From NCBI RefSeq assembly GCF_004011835.1, contig NZ_RKLN01000003.1:1-64000 (forward strand): a DNA stretch of 64,000 bases. The letters run 5' to 3'. The DNA comes from Rhodococcus spongiicola (GTDB taxonomy: Bacteria; Actinomycetota; Actinomycetes; Mycobacteriales; Mycobacteriaceae). A program made the position numbers and the translations under genes. Positions 37,930-47,020 of this stretch are shown piece after piece (position 1 is the stretch's first letter; each line of letters starts with the position of its first letter). The notes beneath the pieces were generated by a model. That model was not told the origin of the DNA. It did not search any database and saw only the letters and a list, made by a program, of their open reading frames with translations.

Positions 37930-38362
37930 CACAGGCCACCCTCGACGTCGGCGAGACGGACCCAGTCACCGGATTCGACGGAGCGGGCGAGGGCTACCAT
38001 GCCACGGACACTGGCCAGCCCGTCGACGGCGGTGGCGCCGCGAGGAGTGGACCCGGTACGGGCGGCCCTGGCGAGGTCCTCGATCCGCAGGCGGAACACG
38101 TTGGCGTCGGCGCCGATCGGCTGGTGGAACTGTTCATCCTTGACCGAGAACGCTTGCTCGGCGCCCTGGTGGTCGGCGGCGTCGAACTCGGCGACCTGCC
38201 CGACCCGGACGCCGCGCGCGGTGTCGAGCAGGCGACTGCCGTGGCCGAGTACGTAGTAGCGCTGCCGGTCGGCCTTGGGGTCGCCGGATGGTCGGCGGGG
38301 GGGCGGACCCCGGCATCGCGTTCGCGCACGACTTCATCCGAGAACTTCCGCCCGAACCCGGG
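37929..38362 (-). pseudogene. Gfo/Idh/MocA oxidoreductase, C-terminal remnant
   Basis: The minus strand reads GFGRKFSDEVVRERDAG, then after a shift at a 7-G tract (38297-38303) DRQRYYVLGHGSRLLDTAR, and then FRLRIEDLARAARTG and DGLASVRGMVALARSVESGD to a stop overlapping the isomerase start. This is the typical C-terminal end of NAD-dependent sugar dehydrogenases. The NAD-binding N-terminal half is missing, replaced by the divergently oriented DeoR gene. Confidence 0.7.
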
Positions 38363-39165
38363 ATGCGATCGAGAAACCCGAGTTCGCCGACGAACGCCGT
38401 CAACGCATCGTCGACATTGTGCAAGCGCGGGGCCGAGTTCGGGTTCGCGATTTGGCAGCGCTGCTGCGGGTGACGGAACCCACGGTTCGCAAGGACATCA
38501 CCGACCTCGCCGCGGCTCGACTGCTCAAGCGCGTCCACGGCGCGGCAGTCGCGATCACCCCGTCAAACGAGGTGGACATCAGCGAACGGGTGGGTACGAA
38601 CGCGGCAGCCAAGGCGGCGATCGCCCGGGCATGCCTGGAAGAAATCGTCGACGGCGACGCCGTGTTCTTCGATTCGGGAACCACAGTCAGTGCCCTGGCT
38701 AGACTGCTTGGTTCGCCTGGCCCGGAACGATTCGACGGCGTCCGCGTTCCTCGAAACGTCAACGTTCTCACCAACTCGATCGACGTCGCGCGTTTGCTCG
38801 CGAACTCGCCCACCCGTCACACCGTCGTGGGCGGGCAGTACCGAAGTGCGGGTGGGAGTTTTGTCGGACCCCTAGCCATCTCCGCGCTACAGCAGTTCAC
38901 CCTCAACACCGCATTCATCGGCGTCAGCGGGTTGAACGAAGTTGGCCTGACCGTCGCGGACTTGTCCGAGGCCCAAGTCAAACGAACCGCGATGGAGCAG
39001 GCACGCCGGGTGATCGTCCCCATGGACAGCAGCAAGATGGGAGTCAGCGACTTCGCCATCGTGTGTGAACTCGGCAACGTCGACGTGCTCATCACCGACC
39101 AAGACGACCCCGAACTCGAACGACTCTGTACCGACCACGACGTCACCGTCGTGGTCGCGAAGTAG
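38275..39165 (+). CDS. DeoR/GlpR-family regulator with displaced start
   Basis: The recognisable protein starts at about 38371 (KPEFADERRQRIVDIV) with a DeoR helix-turn-helix (VRDLAALLRVTEPTVRKDIT). It continues through the sugar-phosphate-sensing domain: FDSGTTVSALARLL, NVLTNSIDVARLL, TAFIGVSGL and a final VDVLITDQ. No ATG or GTG precedes this block; the frame reaches only TTG 38275 through sequence that is antisense Gfo/Idh. The native start and the divergent promoter appear to have been deleted, so expression is doubtful. It probably regulated the adjacent sugar operon. Confidence 0.7.
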   Translation: MGSPDGRRGGGPRHRVRARLHPRTSARTRDAIEKPEFADERRQRIVDIVQARGRVRVRDLAALLRVTEPTVRKDITDLAAARLLKRVHGAAVAITPSNEVDISERVGTNAAAKAAIARACLEEIVDGDAVFFDSGTTVSALARLLGSPGPERFDGVRVPRNVNVLTNSIDVARLLANSPTRHTVVGGQYRSAGGSFVGPLAISALQQFTLNTAFIGVSGLNEVGLTVADLSEAQVKRTAMEQARRVIVPMDSSKMGVSDFAIVCELGNVDVLITDQDDPELERLCTDHDVTVVVAK

Positions 39166-39519
39166 GAAACGACAACGGAGCGTAGACAACGATGGATCCG
39201 CCCCAGCGCCGTTCTTTCGCAAGCATCTGGCGAAGAAGCGCTACTTGGACTATCGTCCAACTCGCTGCCCTTCTCGACCGGAAGGACAGTGGGTCGGGCG
39301 TGGGTTGATTCCACTGCTCGTAAAAGGGGGGCGGGCGCGGGCGGTGCCGATTTGATGGGGATCGGCACCGCCCGCATCGCTGCCCAGGTGGACGAGCAGC
39401 TGCATCCTGTCTTGCGCCGGTGGGGCGAATACAGGTAGTCGAACAGGTAGTCCTCACGTCCCCGTAGTCCCCATTCGCGCGGCAGTCTGGAACTAGTCGT
39501 TCAGACCGACCTTTGGAGC
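39166..39519. other. intergenic region with terminator
   Basis: No gene is seen. It holds the hairpin at 39337-39375 and the upstream region of the next small gene. Confidence 0.5.
39337..39375 (+). terminator. strong hairpin terminator
   Basis: A perfect 15-bp stem (GCGGGCGGTGCCGAT / ATCGGCACCGCCCGC) has a 9-nt loop. It ends transcription beyond the DeoR gene. Confidence 0.8.
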
Positions 39520-39714
39520 GTGACTGAGATGATGGGGCGCGGGCGTAAGACGCTCATTGCGCTGGACAGCGGTAACTGGTGCATGGCCCGAGTCGTTGGA
39601 CGGCGTCGCGGCGAATCCGGTGTCCGCGTCCGGTACCTGAAGCACCGACCCGGAGACAAGTATCCGGTCTTCACCATCGCCGACTCGAGTGCCGGCGACG
39701 GCTTCGCTCTGTAG
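39520..39714 (+). CDS. small basic protein of unknown function
   Basis: This frame gives up to 64 residues: an N-terminal basic stretch (GRGRKTLIALDSGNWCMARV), then VRVRYLKHRPGDKYPVFTIAD. GTG 39520 follows GGAG by only 3 nt; ATG 39529 or 39532 are alternatives. Codon use looks coding, but I recognise no family. The 274 nt that follow, up to 39988, contain no supported gene. Confidence 0.4.
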   Translation: MTEMMGRGRKTLIALDSGNWCMARVVGRRRGESGVRVRYLKHRPGDKYPVFTIADSSAGDGFAL

Positions 39715-39988
39715 CCGGTTCGGTGAGGCAGCCTCTCCTCGGGGGAGGCTCTGATCAAAGAAGCACTGGCGTCCTACACCCGCGGGCATGCAGGTCGTCT
39801 CTGAAGTTCAAGCCCGAAAATGCCCCGACCAGAACCTGATTCGACGTTGCAGTCCACCAGGTCCGTCGCTGCCCGGCGGGTTCTCCGGTAGGGACCTAGA
39901 GCACCGTGCACTGAGCGTGCGGGCGCCTCACGGAAACCGGAATGACACGCATCTCATGCTCGGAGATCGGTCGGCTCGGCCAAGCCGC

Positions 39989-40528
39989 TCACGCGAACTG
40001 GGGGCAGTACGCGACAGTTGCGGCCATGAGAACGTTGGCAACCTCTCCCTCGGAATAGCCTCCGCCGGTGACCAATTCGGCGGTGATATCGGGCTTGCTC
40101 TGACCCCCGGTCAGCCCGTCGCATATCGACCGCCCGAGTCGGATCTGGTCGGCCTCGGGCCGCTGAATGAGGTTGAAATCGGTGATGTACGACAGGAACA
40201 TCAGATCTTCGCCGCCCAGAACCGGGTTCGGTACGGAGACCTGGCCATCCTGGGAGGTGGCTGGCTCCTGGGGAACTGGGGGCTCGGCGACGGAGTCATC
40301 GGCTGGGTCCGCATCGGGTGCGGCCGGGGCAGGGTCAGGTGCTTCCTGGACCTGATGAGTCGTCGTCGGATTCGGCGACGTCTGCGCGAGCTCGACAGGG
40401 TCAGCGTCTTCCGGTGAGCTGCTGCATCCTGTCAGGACCAGGAGCGCGGTGCTGAGTGCGGCGAGGCCGAGCCGGGCGGTTCGAATCACGATGCGAGATC
40501 TTGCCTTACCAGTGCTAGGCGATCGCAT
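39989..40528 (-). CDS. DUF732 lipoprotein
   Basis: This 179-residue exported protein has an Arg-rich n-region, a hydrophobic core ending in the lipobox VLTGC, and a Pro/Ala/Asp-rich linker (~residues 40-100). It ends in a DUF732-like domain: FLSYITDFNLIQRPEADQI, GRSICDGLTGG and VLMAATVAYCPQF, with two Cys expected to pair. DUF732 proteins are common in mycobacteria and relatives, of unknown function. The frame starts at ATG 40528; GTG 40489 is a possible shorter start. Confidence 0.8.
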   Translation of the reverse strand: MRSPSTGKARSRIVIRTARLGLAALSTALLVLTGCSSSPEDADPVELAQTSPNPTTTHQVQEAPDPAPAAPDADPADDSVAEPPVPQEPATSQDGQVSVPNPVLGGEDLMFLSYITDFNLIQRPEADQIRLGRSICDGLTGGQSKPDITAELVTGGGYSEGEVANVLMAATVAYCPQFA

Positions 40529-40646
40529 TCGGGTCGCCAGACGAGGCTGGTTTTCTTCCGGGTGAACTCAGATCGCAGCCGCCCATGTCGGCGCGCTGCC
40601 GCGAAAATCCCGGTGGGCGCCTGCCAACACGACTAGCGTCAGGACC

Positions 40647-41690
40647 GTGAGCATCCTTGGATCGATTCTGCGTTCCGTCGATCGCACCGGCATCGAACCG
40701 GTGGCCTGGCAGCCGCCGCCCGCCCCGCCCGAGACCGGGCTGTTCGGCCCCAGCCGGGAACTCGACGGAGCTCAGCTGTGGAAGCTGCCCACCGGGCGCG
40801 GTCCCGAAGATGTCGCCGTGGACGGTGACGGGCGTGTGATCACAGGGGGCGACGACGGGCGTCTGTGGCGGTTCGACGTCGACGGGCGTGCAACCGAACT
40901 CGCGCACACGGGCGGGCGCCCGCTCGGTGTCGAGGTGCTCGACGACGGCCGCTACCTCGTGTGCGACAGCCGGCGCGGCGTGTTGCGCGTCGACGAGGCG
41001 GGCCGGGTCGAACTGCTCGCCGACACGGCGCTGGGGCAACCTGTGTTGGCGTGCAACAATTCCGCTGTCGGCCGGGACGGCGTCGTGTACTTCAGCGATT
41101 CCTCTGCGCGGTTCACCATCGAGGACCACCGTCTCGATCTGCTCGAACACAGCGGCACCGGGCGTCTGCTTCGCTTCGATCCAAGTACCGGCGAGATGGA
41201 CCTGCTCGCCGACGGACTCCAGTTCGCAAACGGTGTCGGATTGTCCAGCGACGAGTCTTACGTGATTGTTGCCGAGACCGGCTCCTACCGGATACAGCGA
41301 GTCGAGCTGACCGGTCCTCGCGCAGGAACGGTATCCGTGCTGGCGGACAATCTGCCCGGAATCCCGGACAACGTCACCTCGCAAACCTCGGACGGCATCT
41401 TCTGGGTCGCGCTGTACAGCCCCCGGATGCGACTGCTCGATCAGGTGGCGCCGCACCCCACGCTGCGGATCCTCACGGCGAACTTGCCGGACTTCATCCA
41501 GCCCGACCCTGAACACCGGGCGTGGGTGCTGGGACTCGACGGCGACGGCCGGGTCGTGCACAGCCTGCGGGGCGGCAAGGGCAGCTACGCGCCGGTCACC
41601 GGAGTTCGAGAGACGCCCGACTGGATCTACCTTGGGAGCCTGACCGCTGGGACTGTCGCGCGGGTGCCGAGGAGCGAACTGGCAACCTAG
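40647..41690 (+). CDS. SMP-30/gluconolactonase/strictosidine synthase-like beta-propeller
   Basis: This 347-residue cytosolic protein is a six-bladed propeller of the SMP-30/strictosidine-synthase type. Repeated blade motifs are GPEDVAVDGDGRVITGGDDG, GRPLGVEVLDDGRYLVCDS, GVVYFSDSSARF and FANGVGLSSDESYVIVAET. Several Asp/Glu/Asn residues could bind the catalytic calcium. It likely hydrolyses a lactone or ester. It begins at GTG 40647, divergent from the DUF732 gene. The substrate is unknown. Confidence 0.85.
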   Translation: MSILGSILRSVDRTGIEPVAWQPPPAPPETGLFGPSRELDGAQLWKLPTGRGPEDVAVDGDGRVITGGDDGRLWRFDVDGRATELAHTGGRPLGVEVLDDGRYLVCDSRRGVLRVDEAGRVELLADTALGQPVLACNNSAVGRDGVVYFSDSSARFTIEDHRLDLLEHSGTGRLLRFDPSTGEMDLLADGLQFANGVGLSSDESYVIVAETGSYRIQRVELTGPRAGTVSVLADNLPGIPDNVTSQTSDGIFWVALYSPRMRLLDQVAPHPTLRILTANLPDFIQPDPEHRAWVLGLDGDGRVVHSLRGGKGSYAPVTGVRETPDWIYLGSLTAGTVARVPRSELAT

Positions 41691-41854
41691 CCGAACGCAA
41701 CGTGGCCGAACAGATCAGCGGCTGCGAACCGCGATTTCGTGAAGGATTTGGCGTTGCCGGCGCTGGCTAGGCGAATATGCGCTGGTGGAGGGCCAGTTTC
41801 TGACATGTGGCAAGCTGGCCACCGACAATTCGGACGAATCTGAGGGGAATGCCG

Positions 41855-42478
41855 TTGGATGGGGTGGGACAGGACAAGCCCGGTGTCGGTCAGCGTACCG
41901 ACCGCGTCCTGACGGTCCCGAACCTGCTCAGCGTCGTGCGGCTCGCGGGGGTGCCGCTGTTCCTGTACCTGCTGCTGGGATTGCAAGCCGACGGTTGGGC
42001 GCTCGTGGTCCTCATGTTGAGTGGATTCACGGACTGGGCCGACGGCAAGCTTGCGCGCTTGCTCAACCAGACATCGAGGCTCGGCGAGCTTCTCGACCCG
42101 TTCGTCGACCGCCTGTATGTAGTAACGACGCTGATCGCGTTCGTTCTACGCGACATCATCCCCTGGTGGCTTGCGGCGATCCTCATCGGCCGTGACCTGA
42201 TACTGGCCCTGACGTTGCCCATCTACCGTCGCCGCGGACTCCCACCGCCCGAGGTCATCTACCTGGGCAAGGCCGCGACGTTCGCGCTCATGGTCGCGCT
42301 GCCGCTCCTGCTTGCGGCTCAGGGCGACTGGGGCTTTGCCGACGCCGCGCAGGCGTTGGGTTACGCACTGCTCATCTGGGGAACCGCCTTGTACGTGTGG
42401 ACAGCGGGGCTGTACATCGCGAAGGCCGTCGGGGTGGCTCGGGACCTGCCGCCGATCGGTACTCGGGGTGGCGCATGA
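41855..42478 (+). CDS. CDP-alcohol phosphatidyltransferase (PgsA2-like)
   Basis: This 207-residue membrane enzyme of phospholipid synthesis corresponds to Rv1822 (PgsA2). The family signature DGx2ARx8Gx3Dx3D is complete in DGKLARLLNQTSRLGELLDP followed by FVD, and five to six hydrophobic helices are present. TTG 41855 is favoured because AGGGG lies 7 nt upstream; ATG 41849 is only 1 nt from that site. It probably makes phosphatidylglycerol phosphate or cardiolipin. It overlaps the following DUF881 gene (ATGA). Confidence 0.88.
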   Translation: MDGVGQDKPGVGQRTDRVLTVPNLLSVVRLAGVPLFLYLLLGLQADGWALVVLMLSGFTDWADGKLARLLNQTSRLGELLDPFVDRLYVVTTLIAFVLRDIIPWWLAAILIGRDLILALTLPIYRRRGLPPPEVIYLGKAATFALMVALPLLLAAQGDWGFADAAQALGYALLIWGTALYVWTAGLYIAKAVGVARDLPPIGTRGGA

Positions 42479-43353
42479 CGGAAACCCCACGGCAGGTCCG
42501 ACGGAATCCGGTCCCTTCACTGCTCAAATCGCTCATGACCGATCACCTCGACCCCGGGTATGCGGGGGCTGCCGAGGATCGGAGACTGGGTCACGCCAAA
42601 CGTGGGCGGGTGGGCGTACGCGCCTGGATCGCGGTGGGCGCGGCGCTGGTCGGGTTGGTATTCGGAATCGGGTACGCACAGGCGTCGTCGTCCGCGAGTG
42701 ACGTCGACCAGACTCGGACCGAACTACTGACCAAGGTGCGTGCCGCAGAAGAGCAGGGCCGAACGCTCGCCGCGAATCGTGAAGAGCTGACCGTCCAGGT
42801 CCAGCAGCTGCAGGCGAGTGTCCTCGCCAACGATGCCGAGGGCGCGAAGGTGCTCGGCGAGTTGCGCGATCTCCAGGCTGCTGCCGCGAACGAATCGGTG
42901 CGGGGGCCCGGTTTGGTTGTCACCCTCACCGACCCGTCCACCCGACCCGACCTGTCGGACTCGTCACAACGCGTGCCCGGTTCACCGCAAGCCGGAGTCC
43001 TGGACCGCGATCTACAGGCAGTCGTCAACTCGCTGTGGGCGAGCGGCGCGGAGGCCATCGCAGTCGGAGAAGTACGAGTCGGGCCCGACGTCACCATCCG
43101 ACAGGCCGGCGGCGCGATGCTCGTGGACAATCAGCCTGTACCGTCGCCGTACCGGGTGGCCGCGATCGGGTCGCCGTCGAGATTGGAGACGGGATTCGTC
43201 GTCAGCGACGCGTTCTTCAGGATGCAAGCGGTCCGGGACCTGTACGAGGTGGGGTTTACCATCGCCGGGTCCGATGATCTGACGCTGCCCGCCGCGACAG
43301 GTCGCCAAACGAGGTTCGCGCAGGAATTCGTACAGGAAACGGGGGCGCCTTGA
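42475..43353 (+). CDS. DUF881 membrane-anchored protein (Rv1823-like)
   Basis: This 292-residue protein has one transmembrane helix (AWIAVGAALVGLVFGIGYAQA at ~residue 60), a coiled coil (residues ~85-145) and the DUF881 domain with GPGLVVTLTDPS and AVVNSLWASGAEAIAVGEVRV. Members resemble spore or division-related membrane proteins of Firmicutes; the function in actinobacteria is unclear. It is the first of a DUF881-DUF1290-DUF881 trio, translationally coupled on both sides. Confidence 0.88.
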   Translation: MTETPRQVRRNPVPSLLKSLMTDHLDPGYAGAAEDRRLGHAKRGRVGVRAWIAVGAALVGLVFGIGYAQASSSASDVDQTRTELLTKVRAAEEQGRTLAANREELTVQVQQLQASVLANDAEGAKVLGELRDLQAAAANESVRGPGLVVTLTDPSTRPDLSDSSQRVPGSPQAGVLDRDLQAVVNSLWASGAEAIAVGEVRVGPDVTIRQAGGAMLVDNQPVPSPYRVAAIGSPSRLETGFVVSDAFFRMQAVRDLYEVGFTIAGSDDLTLPAATGRQTRFAQEFVQETGAP

Positions 43354-43718
43354 GGACCGTGAAAACTCTGAGAAACGGCTACGCGCTCTACGGCGTGCTC
43401 GCGCTCGTCGCCGGAATCGGGATCGGGATCGTGTTCAGCCCGCAGGTACCCGACATCGTCCAGCCCTATCTGCCGATAGCCGTCGTGGCGGCCCTCGATT
43501 CCGTGTTCGGCGGTCTACGCGCGTACCTCGATGAGATCTTCGACGCCAAGGTCTTCGTGGTGTCCTTCGTGTTCAACGTGCTCGTCGCGGCGTTGATCGT
43601 GTGGCTCGGCGACCAGTTGGGCGTCGGAACTCAGTTGTCGACCGCGATCGTCGTCGTGCTCGGCATACGCATCTTCGGCAACGCCGCGGCTCTCCGTCGC
43701 CGCCTGTTCGGGGCATGA
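43350..43718 (+). CDS. small basic membrane protein, DUF1290 (Rv1824-like)
   Basis: This 122-residue protein has three to four hydrophobic helices (GVLALVAGIGIGIVFSP, FVFNVLVAALIVWLGDQL, AIVVVLGIRIFGNAAAL). It is typical of the 'small basic protein' Sbp family found between two DUF881 genes. It starts at TTG 43350 overlapping the previous stop (TTGA) and ends overlapping the next gene (ATGA). Confidence 0.88.
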   Translation: MRTVKTLRNGYALYGVLALVAGIGIGIVFSPQVPDIVQPYLPIAVVAALDSVFGGLRAYLDEIFDAKVFVVSFVFNVLVAALIVWLGDQLGVGTQLSTAIVVVLGIRIFGNAAALRRRLFGA

Positions 43719-44539
43719 CGCGGATGGACGGACAGGCACAGCCCGAAGCACAGGCACAGCCCGACGCACAGGCACACTCCGAAACAACTATGGGGCCCCG
43801 CAGCGAGGGGCGGCACGAAGTTCCTGCGCCGACCGGCGGGCGGACGCGCTCCCGCTTCGGATTCGGTCTGTTGGCGTTGTTGCTGATGGCGGCACTCGGT
43901 GTCGGGATCGCGACTCAAGTGAGTAGCGCCGGTTCGGGTGACCACCTCGATTCCGCGCGTCCCGCGGATCTGCTCGCGGTGCTGGGCAATCTGAACCAGC
44001 GCGAGGCGGCGCTGCGGCAGGAGATCGCGGACCTCGAGCAGACGCTGTCGAAGCTCGAGGCAGGCGGCGGGAGTTCGAGCGCTGCGCTCGACGAGGCGAG
44101 AGCGCGGCTGTCGGCACTGGCCATTCAGGTGGGAACGGTCGCCGCGACCGGCCCCGGCGTCGAGTTGACCGTGCAGGATCCCGGGAATGCGGTGGGCTCC
44201 GAAGTGTTGCTCGACGTCGTGCAGGAACTGCGCGCTGCCGGTGCCGAGGCGATCGAGATCAGCGGGTCGGAAGCCGCTTCGATCCGGATCGGCGTCGACT
44301 CGTGGATCAGCGGCGGCGGTGGGAACGTCACCATCGACGGACGCAGGGTCGCCGCGCCCTTCCAGGTGACTGCTATCGGTGATCCGCCGACGCTGGCGGC
44401 CGCTCTCAACATCCCCGGAGGTGCGGTGGACGCGGTCGCACGGACAGGAGGCCGGTTGCAGATCGAGCAATCCACGCAGGTCACCATCGCCGCCTTGCGA
44501 GAGATCAAACCACGCAAATACGCTCAACCCGAGAACTGA
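43715..44539 (+). CDS. DUF881 membrane-anchored protein (Rv1825-like)
   Basis: This 274-residue paralogue of the gene at 42475 has an N-terminal Gln/Ala/Pro/His repeat tract (AQPEAQAQPDAQAHSE) in the cytoplasm. A transmembrane helix (FGLLALLLMAALGVGIATQ), a short coiled coil, and the DUF881 domain (GPGVELTVQDPG, VVQELRAAGAEAIEISG) follow. ATG 43715 overlaps the DUF1290 stop. Confidence 0.87.
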   Translation: MTRMDGQAQPEAQAQPDAQAHSETTMGPRSEGRHEVPAPTGGRTRSRFGFGLLALLLMAALGVGIATQVSSAGSGDHLDSARPADLLAVLGNLNQREAALRQEIADLEQTLSKLEAGGGSSSAALDEARARLSALAIQVGTVAATGPGVELTVQDPGNAVGSEVLLDVVQELRAAGAEAIEISGSEAASIRIGVDSWISGGGGNVTIDGRRVAAPFQVTAIGDPPTLAAALNIPGGAVDAVARTGGRLQIEQSTQVTIAALREIKPRKYAQPEN

Positions 44540-44583
44540 TCTTCTTTGATCCACAGTCGAGTTGTCCCCGAAAGGAATCCACC

Positions 44584-44988
44584 GTGAGCGACCTCGCCAC
44601 CCCTGCCGATCTGCGATACACAGCAGAGCATGAATGGGTGCGACGCACCGGCCCGACGACAGTGCGTGTCGGCATCACCGACTTTGCGCAGTCGCAGCTC
44701 GGTGACGTGGTGTTCGTGCAGCTTCCCGCCGAGGGCGAAGACGTGACCAAGGCCGAGTCGTTCGGCGAGGTGGAGTCCACCAAGAGCGTGTCCGACATCT
44801 TCGCGCCACTGACCGCGAAAGTAGTTGGTGTGAACGCCGATCTGGAGGGCAGCCCAGAACTGGTGAACGGCGAGCCCTACGGCGGAGGATGGCTCGTCGA
44901 CCTCGAGGTCGAGAGCGAGGCCGCGCTGGATGAGGCGCTTGCCGGGACGTTGGATGCGGACGCATACCGCGCGGTTTCCGAAAGCTGA
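44584..44988 (+). CDS. gcvH: Glycine cleavage system H protein
   Basis: This 134-residue lipoyl carrier shuttles the aminomethyl group between GcvP and GcvT. The lipoylation lysine is K67 in GEVESTKSVSD, in the expected hammerhead fold (EHEWVRR, GITDFAQSQLGDVVFVQLP). GTG 44584 has AAAGGA 8 nt upstream. gcvP lies 3.2 kb downstream; gcvT is not in the window. Confidence 0.96.
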   Translation: MSDLATPADLRYTAEHEWVRRTGPTTVRVGITDFAQSQLGDVVFVQLPAEGEDVTKAESFGEVESTKSVSDIFAPLTAKVVGVNADLEGSPELVNGEPYGGGWLVDLEVESEAALDEALAGTLDADAYRAVSES

Positions 44989-45208
44989 TCCCCGGGGATA
45001 ATTGCGAGACTTGACCGGTCCTGGAACGGCCTGTCCACCTACACGCGCTGCCACTGTCAGGGTACGGTCAAGGTGAGCGCAATGCCGTGTCGGTGTGCAG
45101 TTCCGCATCGGAATGTGATCGTGGCCGAGATCCGTCTGGGCCGAGTTGTATCGCGTGGCCCCGGGGCGCGAGAGGCCTTCTGGGCAAACGGACTGAGGAG
45201 GAGAAGCG

Positions 45209-45706
45209 GTGAGCGAAAACGACAACGATGCGGGTTACGGGGAGACACCGGCCGAGACCACATCGGTTTTTCGTGCGGATTTTCTCACCGAGATGGAGAG
45301 CGGGACGTCTCAGGCGGCCGAGGCTCCGGTCTCCGGGGTCGAAGGTTTGCCCGCCGGGTCTGCACTGCTTGTGGTCAAGAGGGGACCCAACGCGGGCTCG
45401 CGCTTCCTACTGGATCAGCCGACCACTTCCGCGGGGCGTCACCCCGACAGCGACATCTTCCTGGACGATGTCACGGTGAGTCGTCGGCACGCAGAGTTCC
45501 GCCAAGATGACGACGAGTTCCAAGTGGTCGACGTCGGTAGTCTCAACGGCACCTACGTCAACCGTGAACCGGTCGACTCTGCGGTGCTCGCGAACGGCGA
45601 CGAAGTTCAGATCGGCAAGTTCCGGTTGGTGTTCCTGACCGGTCCCCGCGACAACGCAGGCGGTTCGCCGATCGGTGAGTCCGCGGCTGGTGCGGGCAAC
45701 CAATGA
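45209..45706 (+). CDS. garA: FHA-domain regulator GarA
   Basis: This 165-residue FHA protein controls 2-oxoglutarate metabolism (inhibits 2-oxoglutarate decarboxylase and NAD-glutamate dehydrogenase, activates glutamate synthase) until phosphorylated. The N-terminal phospho-switch ETTSVF (T17, T18) targeted by PknB/PknG is intact. The FHA domain has SAGRHPDSDIFLDDVTVSRR and GSLNGTYVN. GTG 45209 has GAGGAGGAG upstream. It overlaps ftsR. Confidence 0.95.
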   Translation: MSENDNDAGYGETPAETTSVFRADFLTEMESGTSQAAEAPVSGVEGLPAGSALLVVKRGPNAGSRFLLDQPTTSAGRHPDSDIFLDDVTVSRRHAEFRQDDDEFQVVDVGSLNGTYVNREPVDSAVLANGDEVQIGKFRLVFLTGPRDNAGGSPIGESAAGAGNQ

Positions 45707-46440
45707 CAGCCGTTCGGCAGGGCGCCGCTACAGGCATGTCCATCGGGACGGTACTTGATCGACTTCGTCCAGATTTCCCGGACGTGACGATCTCCAAGAT
45801 CCGGTTCCTCGAGGCCGAGGGATTGATCAGTCCTGAGCGGACACCGTCGGGCTATCGGCGGTTCTCAGCCGCGGACATCGAACGCTTGCGCTACGTCCTC
45901 ACTGCACAGCGGGACCAGTACCTTCCGCTCAAGGTGATCAAGGAGCAGTTGGAGGCGATCGACAGGGGTGTTGCGACGGTGGGCGCCGTGGACTCGGTTC
46001 CGCGGCGCCCCCGCGCGTTGGCCGTCGCCCCGGGTGAGGTGTCGCCCGAAGAGTTCCGGACGGATCGCGCGGTCCGTATCAGTCGCGATGACCTGATCGG
46101 CCGCTCGGGCATCGACGACCGCTTCCTGAGCGAGTTGCTCCGCAGCGGTCTCGTGGTCCCCGGGCCCGCCGGGTTCTTCGACGAGGACGCGGTTACCCTG
46201 GCGCGCACGGCGAAGTCGATGTCGGAGTTCGGTCTCGAGGTCCGACACCTGCGCGCATTCAAGCTAGCCGCAGATCGTGAGGCCGGCCTCGTGGCGCAGA
46301 TTGCGGGACCCGTCGCCAAAGGACGCGACGCCGGTGCCCGAGATCGTGCCGAGGAGATGGTTCGTGAACTCGCCGCGCTCTCGCTGACATTGCACACGTG
46401 CCTCGTGAAAGGTGCGGTGCGTGGGGCTCTCGATCGCTGA
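45703..46440 (+). CDS. ftsR: MerR-family regulator FtsR
   Basis: This 245-residue MerR-type DNA-binding protein has the N-terminal winged helix SIGTVLDRLRPDFPDVTISK and FLEAEGLISPERTPSGYRRF. A second helix-turn-helix-like part (LIGRSGIDDRFLSELLRSG) and a C-terminal helical domain follow. It corresponds to Rv1828 and corynebacterial FtsR, an activator of ftsZ. It starts at ATG 45703 overlapping garA. Confidence 0.92.
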   Translation: MTAVRQGAATGMSIGTVLDRLRPDFPDVTISKIRFLEAEGLISPERTPSGYRRFSAADIERLRYVLTAQRDQYLPLKVIKEQLEAIDRGVATVGAVDSVPRRPRALAVAPGEVSPEEFRTDRAVRISRDDLIGRSGIDDRFLSELLRSGLVVPGPAGFFDEDAVTLARTAKSMSEFGLEVRHLRAFKLAADREAGLVAQIAGPVAKGRDAGARDRAEEMVRELAALSLTLHTCLVKGAVRGALDR

Positions 46441-46538
46441 CGGCCACAGCGGGAACGAATAGAATCGGGGAGTACGTCAAACGGGGCTCGTTCGCCGTTC
46501 GAGGTGGACCCGGTCACCGGTACGAGGTGGAGGACACG

Positions 46539-47012
46539 ATGAGTGAGATGCGTGTGATCGGAATCCGTGTCGAACAGCCGCAGAACCAACCGGTGTTGCT
46601 GCTGCGTGAGAGCGACGGGGATCGATATCTGCCGATCTGGATCGGGCAGACCGAAGCCACCGCGATCGCGCTGGAGCAGCAGGGTGTCGAACCCGCCCGT
46701 CCGCTCACGCACGATCTCATCAAGGACCTGCTCGAGGCATTGGGGCACACACTGCTCGAAGTGCGGATAGTGGATCTTCAGGCCGGCACCTTCTACGCGG
46801 ATCTGGTGTTCGAGGACAATGTGAGAGTGTCTGCGCGACCGTCGGATTCGATCGCGATCGCATTGCGCATCGGTGTGCCGATCTTCGTGGAGGAAGCGGT
46901 TCTCGAGGAGGCTGGCCTGGTGATGCCGGACGAGCGCGAGGACGAGGTCGAGAAGTTCAAGGAATTTCTCGAGTCGGTGTCGCCGGACGACTTCAAGGCG
47001 ACCGACGGTTGA
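46539..47012 (+). CDS. bifunctional nuclease family protein (DUF151)
   Basis: This 157-residue DUF151 protein is the counterpart of Rv1829. Conserved blocks are LPIWIGQTEATAIALEQQG, RPLTHDLIKDLLEALG, TFYADLVFEDN and SARPSDSIAIALRIGVPIFV. ATG 46539 has a GAGGTGGAGG tract upstream. Plant and bacterial homologues have RNase/DNase activity, but the physiological role is unsettled. It sits between two merR genes. Confidence 0.9.
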   Translation: MSEMRVIGIRVEQPQNQPVLLLRESDGDRYLPIWIGQTEATAIALEQQGVEPARPLTHDLIKDLLEALGHTLLEVRIVDLQAGTFYADLVFEDNVRVSARPSDSIAIALRIGVPIFVEEAVLEEAGLVMPDEREDEVEKFKEFLESVSPDDFKATDG

Positions 47013-47020
47013 CCGAACTG

